A DNA stretch of 64,000 bases from NCBI RefSeq assembly GCF_000282055.1, contig NZ_AKJZ01000016.1, positions 124,001-188,000 of the forward strand, read 5' to 3'. The position numbers and the translations under genes are program-made. This document shows positions 35,848 through 48,707 of the stretch, one piece after another. Below the pieces are notes generated by a model, which was not told where the DNA came from, made no database searches, and saw only the letters and a list, made by a program, of their open reading frames with translations. The stretch's first letter is position 1. Each line of letters starts with the position of its first letter. The stretch is from Flavobacterium sp. CF136 (GTDB taxonomy: Bacteria; Bacteroidota; Bacteroidia; Flavobacteriales; Flavobacteriaceae).

Positions 35848-38800
35848 TTATAATTTTTGTATGATGTTCAATTCTGAATTAAATGAATTTCTGTATTTTT
35901 TTATAAATTCAGACGGTGTCATACCATAAAGTTTAACAAATTGTTCCCTGAAATGTTTAACATCCTCCATTCCAACCTGAGAAGCAGCATGCGAAATACG
36001 GATGTCCTCGGTCAGCAGAAGCACGGCTGCACGACGCAGACGCACCGATCTTATAAATCCATTTAAAGTCTGACCTGAAATTTCTTTTATTTTAGTGTAT
36101 AATCGGGTATGGCTCATTCCCATTTCTATGGAAAACTGCTTAATATTAAATTGTTGGTTGGCAAGATTTTTTTCAATGACTTCTATACATTTTTTTAAAA
36201 AATCAGCGGTTTCCGTGGGTACCTTTTGACTATGTGGATTCAATGTTATGCTATCAAGAAAATAATTTTTCAACTGACTTCTGTTGCGAAGCAGTGTTTC
36301 CACTTTTGCTTTTAAAATATCATCATCAAAAGGTTTGGTTATATAATCATCTGCTCCATCGGATATCCCCTGAAGCTGAGTTTCAGGGTTTGAGGAAGCT
36401 GTCAGCAAAATCACTAAAATATGATTAATCCCTTCACTGCTTTTGATCTTTTTACAAAGTTCCAAACCATTTAATCCTTCCATAGAAATATCACTAAGAA
36501 CAAGATCCGGCAAAATCTTATTAACCATTTCATAGCCATCAAAACCATTCTCAGCACTATAGGTTAAATAATCGTCTGAAAAAAGCTCCATTAAATAATT
36601 CCTGATTTCTTCATTATCATCAATTATCAGTATTGATTTTTTTTCTGATACTACATCATCCTTTAATTTACTTAAAATATTTATATCAGTATCTTTTGAA
36701 AAACCTGTATTTTTTTGATTATAAACAGTTTCTGCGGCTAATTCTTTTACAATACGACTCATTTTAACCGAATGATCTGTAAGTGGTAAATCTGAAAAAT
36801 GATCCCTGCCTTTTTTTAAGAATATTTTAAATTCTGTTCCTTCCCCTATCCGGCTCGAACAGTTTATGTAACCAAAATGTTTTTCAATAAAATGCTTTAC
36901 AACAAACAATCCTATACCGAATCCTTTACCCGGACTGTTGTTAAAATTTATTTGTCTGAACTTATCATAAATATTATCGATTTCGTCTTCACTTATCCCA
37001 ACGCCTGTATCTTTTATTTTAATAATTGCTTCTTCATTATTACTTTCTAAACTGAGCAAAATTTCACCTTCGGCTAATGTATATTTAAAGGCATTAGAAA
37101 CAATATTGAATAAAGAAATTTCAATTTTTTCATTATCTCCAATTATATAAACGGTTTCCTGAGGAAGCAAAATATCATACTTAATTTTTCGCGATTTAGC
37201 CTGCTGCGTAAAATATTGATACACTTCATCACATAATTTATTTAAGTTAATCTCTGATAATACAAGTTGGTCTGCATCATTTTCTGCTCTTCGGAAAAGT
37301 AACAACTGATCCATTAAACTTAAAAGCCTTCTCGCATTTCGATTCGCTACCAAAAGTTCAGGTGAAACTTCACCTGTCTTATTCTGCTGTTTTATTATTT
37401 TTTTTATGGGGTTAATTATTAAAGAAAGCGGCGTCCTGAACTCATGGGAAATATAGGTAAACATAGAGATTTGTTTTTCAGAGAACTCTTTCTCTTTCCT
37501 GTTTTCCATTTGTGCCAACTTTACTTCGTAGCGCATTCTTTCTTTAGATTTATTATGTCGGATATACATAAATACAACTCCGGCACCCGCTAAAATATAA
37601 AGCATATACGCCCACCAGGAGCGGTGCCATGGCGGCAGGACCTGAATTTCAATTAACGTAATTTCTTTACCCCAATTTCCGTAATTATCTGTAGTTTTTA
37701 CTTTAAACTGGTATGTTCCTTCATACAATCTGGAATATCTTGCATTCCTGTTAGATACATAATTCCAATGCTCGTCCCAGCCTTCAAGATAATAGGCATA
37801 TTTAATTTTATCTGTATTCTCATAATCCAATGCTACAAAATCTAATGATAATGTTGTCTGGTCAAAAGGCAATTTTAGTATTTTCTGATCCCTTGATTTT
37901 ATTTTAAAATAATTCATATTTCCCAAAACCGAACTATTATTTACCTGAACATCATCAAGCAGTACCTTATAATGGCGGTTTATTTCCTTTATACTGCCGG
38001 GAAAAAAAATATTGAATCCGTTAATCCCTCCAAAAATAAATTCTCCTGAGGACAAAATCAGGCCGGCATTATAGCTGAACTGATTGCTCTGCAGCCCGTC
38101 TGAAGCTGTAAAATTGTGGAATTTCTTTTTCTCCGGATTAAATTTGCTTATTCCTTTATAGGTACTCAGCCATAAATATCCTTTTTTATCTTCAAGAATC
38201 CGTAAAACTATATTTGATGGCAACCCTTCAATTGTAGTAAATCTGGTAAAAGATTTGTTTTTACGGTTGAATTTCAGTAATCCTCCTTCTGATGTTCCTA
38301 TCCAGAAATTAGATTTTTTGTCTTCAAGGATGCATCGTATGGGATAGCCAATCTTTGTTCTGTTAATCTTTTTTGTAACCGTATTGATTTCAATTAAATC
38401 TGTGTAGTTACCGACCCATAAATGACCATCGCTGCTTTCGCTTATGCATAATACTCCTGATATGCCAGAATCAAAAACTTCAAATTTTTTAGATAACGGA
38501 TTACGATAATAAAGTGTCCCTTCTTTGGTTGCCGACCAAATTATATTTTTTGAATCTTTAAATACAAACCAAATGCTGCGTTCTTTATGTTTTGTAACAG
38601 GATTGTATAAATTATAATGTTCGACTTTGCGATTTAAAGTGTTAATTTTATTTAATCCTCCATCCCAGGTTGCGACCCATAAATAGATATCATCTAAAAC
38701 AATTCCCGGGATAAAATTACTTGAGAGTCCATCATTTTCAGTAAATTTTGTAAACGTATTTTTAGCTCTGTTCCAGAAGCGTAAACCACCACCATCAGTC

Positions 38801-39888
38801 CCAATCCATAGATTATGGTTAGCATCTTCACAAAAAGAAAGGGTGTAATTAAGCGCTGGATTACCCTCAATATTTTTTATATGGCGAAAACAGCGTTTAG
38901 AATTTCCAATCATGCTTACCCCGCCGCGCAAAGTTCCAAACCATTTATTTTTATCCTTATCCTCATATAACCCCCAGACTGCATCACTCTTTAAAATCTG
39001 CTGATCTCCCGCATCTTTGAACTGGACTGCTTTGTTTTGTTTGTCTATTTTAAATACTCCTGACCCATCCGTAGCGATATAAATCTCTTTATTTTTATCA
39101 AATAAGATATTGGTAACTATTGCCTTATAATCAAGGATATTGTCTCCATAGTTCTTATGTTTTTCATCAAACTTAAATAATCCCTCATCTGTTCCTATCC
39201 AAAGGCTGCCATTATCTTCACTTTTTAAATAATTTGCCTGCAACTTTTCACTGCAGATTGCTTCCATTAGTTGTGATTTTATCCAGTACTTATATAAACC
39301 ATGATTTTTAATAAAAATCCAGCAGAAGCCTTTTTCAGGAACTGGTTCTATACTTGTAACGTGGTACTGAAGTAACTTTTTACCTCTAATCTTTAAATCT
39401 GCCTGCTTCCCGGTGTATTGCCCTTTCTTGAAAATTACCAACCCGGATTTTTCACATGCAGCCATCATACAGGAAGTTGAAAATGCTTTTATCTGCACTA
39501 TGCTTTCTTCCTTAATTAACTTTGTACTGCTGCCTATGGCAAGCTGAGAAACTTGTCCTGAAATTGAATTAAGCACACTTCCTCCATTTGCACTCCCTAC
39601 CCAGATATTACCTAGTGAATCACCATCGATACAAAATATATAATTGGCCGCTATTGAATTTTCCTTGTTGACATCATTTCTGTAAACTTTAAAATTATAA
39701 CCATCATAACGGTTTAAGCCGTCATTAGTTCCAAACCAGATATACCCCTGACGTTCCTGATAAATACAGGTAACGGAATTATTGGATAACCCCTGAGAGA
39801 TATCTAAAAAACGAACTAAATATTCCTGACTGTAAATAGAAAATGTTAACAGGTAAGTCAAAAAACTAATTTTAAACTTGTTTTTCAT
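35848..39888 (-). CDS. Hybrid two-component system sensor/regulator (HTCS)
   Basis: A 1346-residue one-protein two-component system. A signal/anchor at the N-terminus (MKNKFKISFLTYLLTFSIYSQ) is followed by about 650 residues of two-component propeller repeats (GYIWFGTNDGLNRYDG, NIWVGSANGG, NLWIGTDGGG and more), a Y_Y_Y domain (about 670-750), one membrane helix (about 757-778), a histidine kinase with H815 in SHEFRTPL, an ATPase domain with KDTGVGIS and GFGIGL, a receiver with D1133 in LVLSDISM, and a C-terminal AraC-type HTH (about 1240-1335). Such proteins sense oligosaccharides in the periplasm and switch on the adjacent locus, here probably the DUF2264-GH88-GH2 operon downstream. Confidence 0.95.
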   Translation of the reverse strand: MKNKFKISFLTYLLTFSIYSQEYLVRFLDISQGLSNNSVTCIYQERQGYIWFGTNDGLNRYDGYNFKVYRNDVNKENSIAANYIFCIDGDSLGNIWVGSANGGSVLNSISGQVSQLAIGSSTKLIKEESIVQIKAFSTSCMMAACEKSGLVIFKKGQYTGKQADLKIRGKKLLQYHVTSIEPVPEKGFCWIFIKNHGLYKYWIKSQLMEAICSEKLQANYLKSEDNGSLWIGTDEGLFKFDEKHKNYGDNILDYKAIVTNILFDKNKEIYIATDGSGVFKIDKQNKAVQFKDAGDQQILKSDAVWGLYEDKDKNKWFGTLRGGVSMIGNSKRCFRHIKNIEGNPALNYTLSFCEDANHNLWIGTDGGGLRFWNRAKNTFTKFTENDGLSSNFIPGIVLDDIYLWVATWDGGLNKINTLNRKVEHYNLYNPVTKHKERSIWFVFKDSKNIIWSATKEGTLYYRNPLSKKFEVFDSGISGVLCISESSDGHLWVGNYTDLIEINTVTKKINRTKIGYPIRCILEDKKSNFWIGTSEGGLLKFNRKNKSFTRFTTIEGLPSNIVLRILEDKKGYLWLSTYKGISKFNPEKKKFHNFTASDGLQSNQFSYNAGLILSSGEFIFGGINGFNIFFPGSIKEINRHYKVLLDDVQVNNSSVLGNMNYFKIKSRDQKILKLPFDQTTLSLDFVALDYENTDKIKYAYYLEGWDEHWNYVSNRNARYSRLYEGTYQFKVKTTDNYGNWGKEITLIEIQVLPPWHRSWWAYMLYILAGAGVVFMYIRHNKSKERMRYEVKLAQMENRKEKEFSEKQISMFTYISHEFRTPLSLIINPIKKIIKQQNKTGEVSPELLVANRNARRLLSLMDQLLLFRRAENDADQLVLSEINLNKLCDEVYQYFTQQAKSRKIKYDILLPQETVYIIGDNEKIEISLFNIVSNAFKYTLAEGEILLSLESNNEEAIIKIKDTGVGISEDEIDNIYDKFRQINFNNSPGKGFGIGLFVVKHFIEKHFGYINCSSRIGEGTEFKIFLKKGRDHFSDLPLTDHSVKMSRIVKELAAETVYNQKNTGFSKDTDINILSKLKDDVVSEKKSILIIDDNEEIRNYLMELFSDDYLTYSAENGFDGYEMVNKILPDLVLSDISMEGLNGLELCKKIKSSEGINHILVILLTASSNPETQLQGISDGADDYITKPFDDDILKAKVETLLRNRSQLKNYFLDSITLNPHSQKVPTETADFLKKCIEVIEKNLANQQFNIKQFSIEMGMSHTRLYTKIKEISGQTLNGFIRSVRLRRAAVLLLTEDIRISHAASQVGMEDVKHFREQFVKLYGMTPSEFIKKYRNSFNSELNIIQKL

Positions 39889-39935
39889 AAGTGAGTACTT
39901 AACTAAATATTAAATTATACTTCCGGAAATCATTG

Positions 39936-40054
39936 TCATCCTGATTCGATTCGGCTATGCTTATACTAAGCGAAGCCGAAGAGCTTTTTTACATGCAAGG
40001 ACTCCGACTAAGTTTATCCTGAGCGAAGCCGAATCGAATAGACTCAGCCTGACA
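39936..40054. repeat. Large palindromic intergenic repeat
   Basis: A perfect 13-bp inverted repeat (ATTCGATTCGGCT at 39944-39956, AGCCGAATCGAAT at 40027-40039) lies within a longer imperfect one bounded by TGTCATCCTGAT and CTCAGCCTGACA. CGAAGCCGAA units occur inside. It belongs to the same repeat family as 15159-15190 and lies upstream of the HTCS gene. Confidence 0.7.
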
Positions 40055-40165
40055 CCTATTTTAATACACCCAACGAGTTAAATAATATTCGAGGTGTAAG
40101 CAGAAAATAAACGGAGAGTTTTTCGTCTCAATTATATTCTGCTTAAATAATAAATCGTTGACTCG

Positions 40166-41497
40166 CTATTTAGTTACGGGTATTTTTTGCAATTCCAGAA
40201 TCTGAACTGGCTGAGCTTCTACAGCAGACAGTCCTTCCCCATCAGCCTGGTTTACATTTTGAGAAAAAATATGCAGCTGTGTTTTTTCCTTCCAAAGTTC
40301 TTTATCAAAATTTGGCTCCCACTGTCCTACTGAAGAATCTGTAATATCAGTGATTTTCCAATGTTTTTTGTTCAGATTGATTGATGCCAGGCTAATTTTA
40401 CTGCCTCTTTCTTCAGATCTGAAAAGCAGATAGAGCATCGATTTATTCATAAGAATCTCAGGACGTGAAATTGGAATCCTTTTGGTTCCTCCTCCTCCTA
40501 AAATAAATGATTTTTCTTGAAAATCAGTATCAATCAGGTTCCATTTTCCTTTATCCAAAAAGACAATTTTATATTGAGGTACTTCATTAACAGCCCAATA
40601 ACTTGCTATATACGGGTTACCAAATTCATCTGTAGTCATCGAAGTCTGATTAATTAAACTGCTGTTCTGCGGTATACTCCAGGCCAGTTCGGCTGTTGCC
40701 TTTGTGATTGGGAGCGAATAGTTCTCTCCATTGGATTTTTTCCAGGTCTGTCCCCAATCTGCTGAAAAAGCATAACAAATGTCATGATTAGTTGAAACAT
40801 CCCAGCTTTCGCGCCATACCCATGAAAGATAAATTCCTTTTTTGTTTACGCAGATCTGCCAGTAAGCACTTCGCTCGTTTTCTCCATCAATTAAATTATT
40901 TTGCAGCTGCTGCCACTGTTTGGTTTTTATATCATATAATTTCATAATCATATTCCCCCGGCCAGAAGCACCAGAACGGTAACAGAATAACAATTTACCA
41001 TTTGGCAGATTGTGAAATTCCGGATAAGTCACCTTAAGTTCTTCATTTCCTGTCATGGACTGCTCTTCACCCAGTTCCAGGCTAAATGGTACTTTACTTT
41101 TTGCATAACGAAGACGGGTATCATGCTGATCCCAGCTTACATGAAGATACCCGTCAATATCTACCGCAATACTGATACTGTTATGGGCATCTTTTACATT
41201 CCCGCTGTAAGGTGTAATTACTTTTTCCCACTTAGCTGAATTCAGCCTGCGCTTTGCCAAAACCATCTTGCCTTCAGGATTGTAATAAGCAGTATATTGA
41301 ATATTTTTAAATGTAGTTATGGCACTATTCCTAAAAATAACCGTATTGACCGAGTTGTTACTCCATCCCGGACCAATTTCACTGACTGTAGTTTTTAGCT
41401 GTGCATTAGTTTTGAAAGAAGATAAAATTAAAAGAAAAAAAAGCCATTCAATGATTACAAATTTTGTTTGGAGCCGACTGCGTAAATAATTAAGCAT
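40166..41497 (-). CDS. BNR_4 seven-bladed beta-propeller, possible polysaccharide lyase
   Basis: A 443-residue exported protein (signal region MLNYLRSRLQTKFVIIEWLFFLLILSSFKTNAQ in outline, ending at about residue 33) of the BNR_4 family. The conserved core reads DAHNSISIAVDIDGYLHVSW, VTYPEFHNLPNGKLLFCYRS, NLIDGENERSAYWQICVN and SLINQTSMTTDEFGNPYIASYW. H105, H125, Y212 and R229 are spaced (20, then 17) much like the catalytic His, His, Tyr and Arg that I recall for PL24/PL25 ulvan lyases. If it is a lyase it would make the unsaturated uronides that GH88 removes. It has its own canonical promoter and lies next to the HTCS gene. Confidence 0.7.
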   Translation of the reverse strand: MLNYLRSRLQTKFVIIEWLFFLLILSSFKTNAQLKTTVSEIGPGWSNNSVNTVIFRNSAITTFKNIQYTAYYNPEGKMVLAKRRLNSAKWEKVITPYSGNVKDAHNSISIAVDIDGYLHVSWDQHDTRLRYAKSKVPFSLELGEEQSMTGNEELKVTYPEFHNLPNGKLLFCYRSGASGRGNMIMKLYDIKTKQWQQLQNNLIDGENERSAYWQICVNKKGIYLSWVWRESWDVSTNHDICYAFSADWGQTWKKSNGENYSLPITKATAELAWSIPQNSSLINQTSMTTDEFGNPYIASYWAVNEVPQYKIVFLDKGKWNLIDTDFQEKSFILGGGGTKRIPISRPEILMNKSMLYLLFRSEERGSKISLASINLNKKHWKITDITDSSVGQWEPNFDKELWKEKTQLHIFSQNVNQADGEGLSAVEAQPVQILELQKIPVTK

Positions 41498-41524
41498 ATG
41501 AGGTTAAGTTTTGGTGGTTACAAA

Positions 41525-41555
41525 CAAATGTAATTAGAAGAATTAAAAAAACAAA
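41525..41555 (-). promoter_or_regulatory. Promoter of the BNR_4 gene
   Basis: On the minus strand TTTG (41552-41555), a 19-bp spacer and TACATTTG (41525-41532) form a canonical Bacteroidota promoter 28 nt upstream of the start codon. Confidence 0.7.
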
Positions 41556-41702
41556 CCTGTACCTTCCAGTTTGTGTAGCCAAAATTCTAAAATATAAAGC
41601 AGGGTATGCTTCTCATTTTTTTTTAATCTGTACATTTATTTGACTAAATCTTTTTGTATACAAAATTTAATATTTTCAAATATTTTATTAGGAATAAATC
41701 TA

Positions 41703-41710
41703 TATATTTG
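41703..41710 (+). promoter_or_regulatory. -7 element of the metalloprotease-like lipoprotein gene
   Basis: TATATTTG matches TAnnTTTG, 33 nt before the ATG at 41743. Confidence 0.5.
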
Positions 41711-41742
41711 GCGCTTATTAACCTCTAATCATTTTGAGCCAA

Positions 41743-43281
41743 ATGTTGAAATATTTAATCTGTTTTATACTATCGATACTTTTAATATCCTGTAATAACG
41801 AAGAACTAGGAAAGAATAATACAAGCGTAGATTTAGAACAGGTAAAAAAAGATTTAGAATTAAATAAATTTTCTAATGTAAATATTGCTGAAAATGTAGC
41901 TGTAAATTGGGAAAACATAAAGGAAACAGAGAAAAGTAATTTTAAAATCACTGAGATTTCGGCTTACGAAAAATCAATAAGTACACTGGAATCTGATTTT
42001 TTACAGAACCATTTAAAATATCAGATTGTTACAATTGAGTCTGAAGGACAATTATATTCTTATTTTGTAGAAGTGTATACGAATAAAGGCAGCAATGTTT
42101 ATCCTGAAACCATTACCAAACTAAATGATTTTACGGGAACATTAAATGTGTTTCTTTTAAATGGAGAAAATTTGGGGTCAGTAGCGATATATAAAGGAAA
42201 AGCCAGAAATATTTCAGAGAATAATAATCTGAATGTTTTGGAAGAGAGTATTAATGCTTTCGCAACTAAATCTGATGCCACGAATAAAATGCCCCAGTGC
42301 GGAGGAAATTATACGGTAATTATCGATCAAACTATTTCTCGTTATGATGTCTGGACTGTTGGGGATAGAATTGTGGCGATTAATTATGTTGGGACAACAA
42401 CAACAAGGACATCAAGTATTATGCCTTTTCCCTGTGATGGTAGTAATAATAAAGAAGATATATTAAATCAGAGATTGGAATTCTATAATTATAAAAATGG
42501 TTCTGGGGGCTCAACTTCCGCACCAACATCTGCACAAATTGCTGCTGCATTAGAAGAGCAAATCGATGGCTCGCAGCTTGACCCATGTACAAAGGCAGTT
42601 TTAGAGAAACTAAAAAACTTGACACAAAATGATATTGCGAACATTTTTGAGAAGTTTGGAGTCCCGATTAATGGAACTTATACTTTAAAAATAGTAATAG
42701 GAACAACAAGTATGACGGTGGCATTAGCAGATACAAGACGGGTGAGCAAAAATAATTATCTCATAACAATAAGTGAACCATATCTAAAAGGAACAGAAAA
42801 CAATCAAAGACCACCTACAGATTTAGCAATAGCTGCAATAGTTATTCACGAGATAATTCATGCCCATTTCTTTGCATTGTATGATGATTTTCATAATAAT
42901 GGCAATATTTGTGCATACGACAATTATGATTGTTTATTTATGGAATATGCTTCTAAAAATTTTGAAGGAACTACAGACCCTCAACATTCACAAATGTTTG
43001 AGAATTATATAGATGTAATGGCAAATGCTTTACAAGAGTTTCAGACTGGAATCCCAGTTTCAAATACAGGAAAAGCAGACCTTTTTTATCATGATCTGGC
43101 TCTTTCAACTATGACAGGTACGCAAATTTTTAAAGATCGCTATCCTTTAGATTACAGTGCCCCAAATTATGAAGAAAGAAGAAGAATAGTAAATAATCGT
43201 ACAGCAGAAGACAAAAATATAACTATTGATGATGCAGAAAATGGAAAATATATACCCAAAGGCAAATCCTGTACTAATTAA
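41743..43281 (+). CDS. Lipoprotein with HExxH zinc-metallopeptidase motif
   Basis: A 512-residue lipoprotein starting MLKYLICFILSILLISC; a TTG nine bases upstream (41734) is in frame but less likely as a start. The first about 250 residues are beta-rich and unrecognised. A Gly/Ser/Thr linker (NGSGGSTSAPTSAQIAAAL) precedes a C-terminal domain with VIHEIIHAHF (H369, H373), and a later His in DPQHSQMFENY may be the third zinc ligand, as in SprT-like or related Bacteroidota protease families. It has its own promoter and precedes a second lipoprotein by 9 nt. The substrate is unknown; peptide hydrolysis is inferred from the motif alone. Confidence 0.7.
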   Translation: MLKYLICFILSILLISCNNEELGKNNTSVDLEQVKKDLELNKFSNVNIAENVAVNWENIKETEKSNFKITEISAYEKSISTLESDFLQNHLKYQIVTIESEGQLYSYFVEVYTNKGSNVYPETITKLNDFTGTLNVFLLNGENLGSVAIYKGKARNISENNNLNVLEESINAFATKSDATNKMPQCGGNYTVIIDQTISRYDVWTVGDRIVAINYVGTTTTRTSSIMPFPCDGSNNKEDILNQRLEFYNYKNGSGGSTSAPTSAQIAAALEEQIDGSQLDPCTKAVLEKLKNLTQNDIANIFEKFGVPINGTYTLKIVIGTTSMTVALADTRRVSKNNYLITISEPYLKGTENNQRPPTDLAIAAIVIHEIIHAHFFALYDDFHNNGNICAYDNYDCLFMEYASKNFEGTTDPQHSQMFENYIDVMANALQEFQTGIPVSNTGKADLFYHDLALSTMTGTQIFKDRYPLDYSAPNYEERRRIVNNRTAEDKNITIDDAENGKYIPKGKSCTN

Positions 43282-43290
43282 ATTATTAAG

Positions 43291-43899
43291 ATGAAAAATT
43301 ATATATACTGTTTATTAAGTTTGTTATTTATTTCCTGTGCTTCCAGAAGTATAGAAAATGAAGTTATCAACGATTTTATAAAAGAGCAAGCGGACTTGAG
43401 AAATTACTATAATATAGTTGTAGAAGAGGCACCATCACGCATACTTCCTTTAGATTATTATGAAAAAGCGTATGAAGACAGAAATATTCGTTTAGGCGAT
43501 GAAATAAGAATAATGCCTAATGGGTATCCTCCTTACATCTGGCCTATAGATATTTTAGAAATCAAAGCTTTAAAAGAAAAATACAAAAATGACACAATTG
43601 CTTATTATTGGAAAAAAAAGGATTTTATCAGGAAAAATTTTGCGGATAAGGATTTTAAACTTTTAAAAATTAATGAACGTCTTGTTCCAAATACTCCAGA
43701 TTTCAAAAAATATGCTGCAGGTTATGGTTTACTAATTTCAAAACCAATAGTTAGCAATAATAAATATGCCTTGTTTTATTATTCTCCCTATGTTATTGGT
43801 GGTCATACTGGTGAGGGGCCTAAAGTCATTTTGATGGAGAAATTAGACGGAAGATGGAAAACAATTAAGACTTATTCAGATCCTAATGTTATTAATTAA
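43291..43899 (+). CDS. Hypothetical lipoprotein
   Basis: A 202-residue lipoprotein (MKNYIYCLLSLLFISC, then ASRS) that I do not recognise. The mature part is alpha/beta with a charged middle (ILEIKALKEKYKNDTIAYYWKKKDF in outline) and a C-terminal strand pair resembling secreted Flavobacterium proteins (KPIVSNNKYALFYYSPYVIGG, then KVILMEKLDGRWKTIKTYSD). The spacing of 9 nt after the metalloprotease-like gene indicates one operon, so it may be a partner or inhibitor of that protein (inference). Confidence 0.6.
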   Translation: MKNYIYCLLSLLFISCASRSIENEVINDFIKEQADLRNYYNIVVEEAPSRILPLDYYEKAYEDRNIRLGDEIRIMPNGYPPYIWPIDILEIKALKEKYKNDTIAYYWKKKDFIRKNFADKDFKLLKINERLVPNTPDFKKYAAGYGLLISKPIVSNNKYALFYYSPYVIGGHTGEGPKVILMEKLDGRWKTIKTYSDPNVIN

Positions 43900-43951
43900 C
43901 TATTTCATGTTAAATGTAAAAAGTAACATCATTTTTTATAAGCTGCCTGGC

Positions 43952-45076
43952 CTATAAATCATTTAATGTCCATTGCTCCTTCCAATATAAGACCGGATGC
44001 CCGTTTTCCATTTTTAATGGGAGCCATACATAGCGTCCGTCTCTCGGGTTCTTTGGTCTCCAGCGGTCTGCCATAAAAATAAAAGCATTTTTCTTTCCTG
44101 CTACTGGCAGTATGTATGTACTTTGCGACTCAAAAGTAGTTTCGACACCTTCTCCTCTGCAGGGATTACCGAGTTTCTCCCAAGGTCCCCAAATTGAGGA
44201 GGCCTTAAAAGAACGGGCAGCATTGGGATCCCATCCTGTACAACCTGAAGTAATCATATAATAAATCCCGTCTTGTTTATATATTGCCGGAGCTTCATTA
44301 TGGCCTGCAGGAGCGATTGTAATATATTTACCTTTAAAATCCAGATAGTCATCTGTCAGTTCACTTAAATGCAGTGTAAGGTTTTCTTCCGATGAATGAA
44401 TATGGTACGCTTTTCCGTCGTCATCGACAAAAATCTGCATATCCCTTGACATTTGACCTGCTGTAAAATCCCTGCGGACAAAGAGGCCTTCTTCAACTGA
44501 TTTTCTCCACTCAGGTGTCCACCATTTCAGGGTTCCTTCACCTGCCATCGATTTTTTCCATTCTTCTTTAAATCCTATAGGCCATTTACCAGCATTCGGA
44601 CGGTATGACTTAATAAAAGTATATGGTCCTGCCGGATTTTTGCTTACTGCTACAGCTGTTCTGGAAGCTTTGTAACTTTGTCCTTTTAGTTCCAAATGAA
44701 ACCACATTACATATTTCTTAGTTTTTGAATTATAGATTACTTTTGGACGTTCAATAATGCATCCTGAAGTAATTTCCGAATTTGGATCATTTGAAACAGG
44801 CAATGCTATCCCTTCATTTTTCCAATTATAAAGATCTTTAGAAGAGTAACAGGTAACCCCGACACGTGCATCATTTGTTTCGCCCTTATGTTCTCCAAAC
44901 CAATAATATATCCCTTTAGTGTAAAGAACACCACCGCCATGAGCATTGATATGAACACCATCGGTATCCTTCCAAATCTCACCGGGATGGATACTGGACG
45001 CTTTTTCATTTTGGGATTGGGACTTTAAACAAAAAAATAGAAATCCGCTAAACAATAGTAATTTGATATATTTCAT
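43952..45076 (-). CDS. GH43-like glycosidase
   Basis: A 374-residue exported five-bladed beta-propeller (signal peptide MKYIKLLLFSGFLFFCLKSQSQ). It opens with PGEIWKDTDGVHINAHGGGVLY and GIYYWFGEHKGE, which are typical of the GH43 subfamilies with galactan- or arabinan-related activities (24/34 type). ERPKVIYNSKTKKYVMWFH and EAPAIYKQDGIYYMITSG hold the other catalytic acidic residues. It follows the LacZ-like GH2 by 39 nt in one operon. Subfamily and linkage are not settled by sequence reading alone. Confidence 0.82.
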   Translation of the reverse strand: MKYIKLLLFSGFLFFCLKSQSQNEKASSIHPGEIWKDTDGVHINAHGGGVLYTKGIYYWFGEHKGETNDARVGVTCYSSKDLYNWKNEGIALPVSNDPNSEITSGCIIERPKVIYNSKTKKYVMWFHLELKGQSYKASRTAVAVSKNPAGPYTFIKSYRPNAGKWPIGFKEEWKKSMAGEGTLKWWTPEWRKSVEEGLFVRRDFTAGQMSRDMQIFVDDDGKAYHIHSSEENLTLHLSELTDDYLDFKGKYITIAPAGHNEAPAIYKQDGIYYMITSGCTGWDPNAARSFKASSIWGPWEKLGNPCRGEGVETTFESQSTYILPVAGKKNAFIFMADRWRPKNPRDGRYVWLPLKMENGHPVLYWKEQWTLNDL

Positions 45077-45115
45077 TTTTTAAACCGCATTTTTAATTTA
45101 ATTGAACCGCCTTAA

Positions 45116-48707
<3,592 letters not shown>

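Noticed and set aside
39936..40054. Large inverted repeat as an RNA gene or insertion sequence
   Set aside because: No transposase, no promoter and no RNA fold of a known class; it matches a short dispersed repeat family instead.
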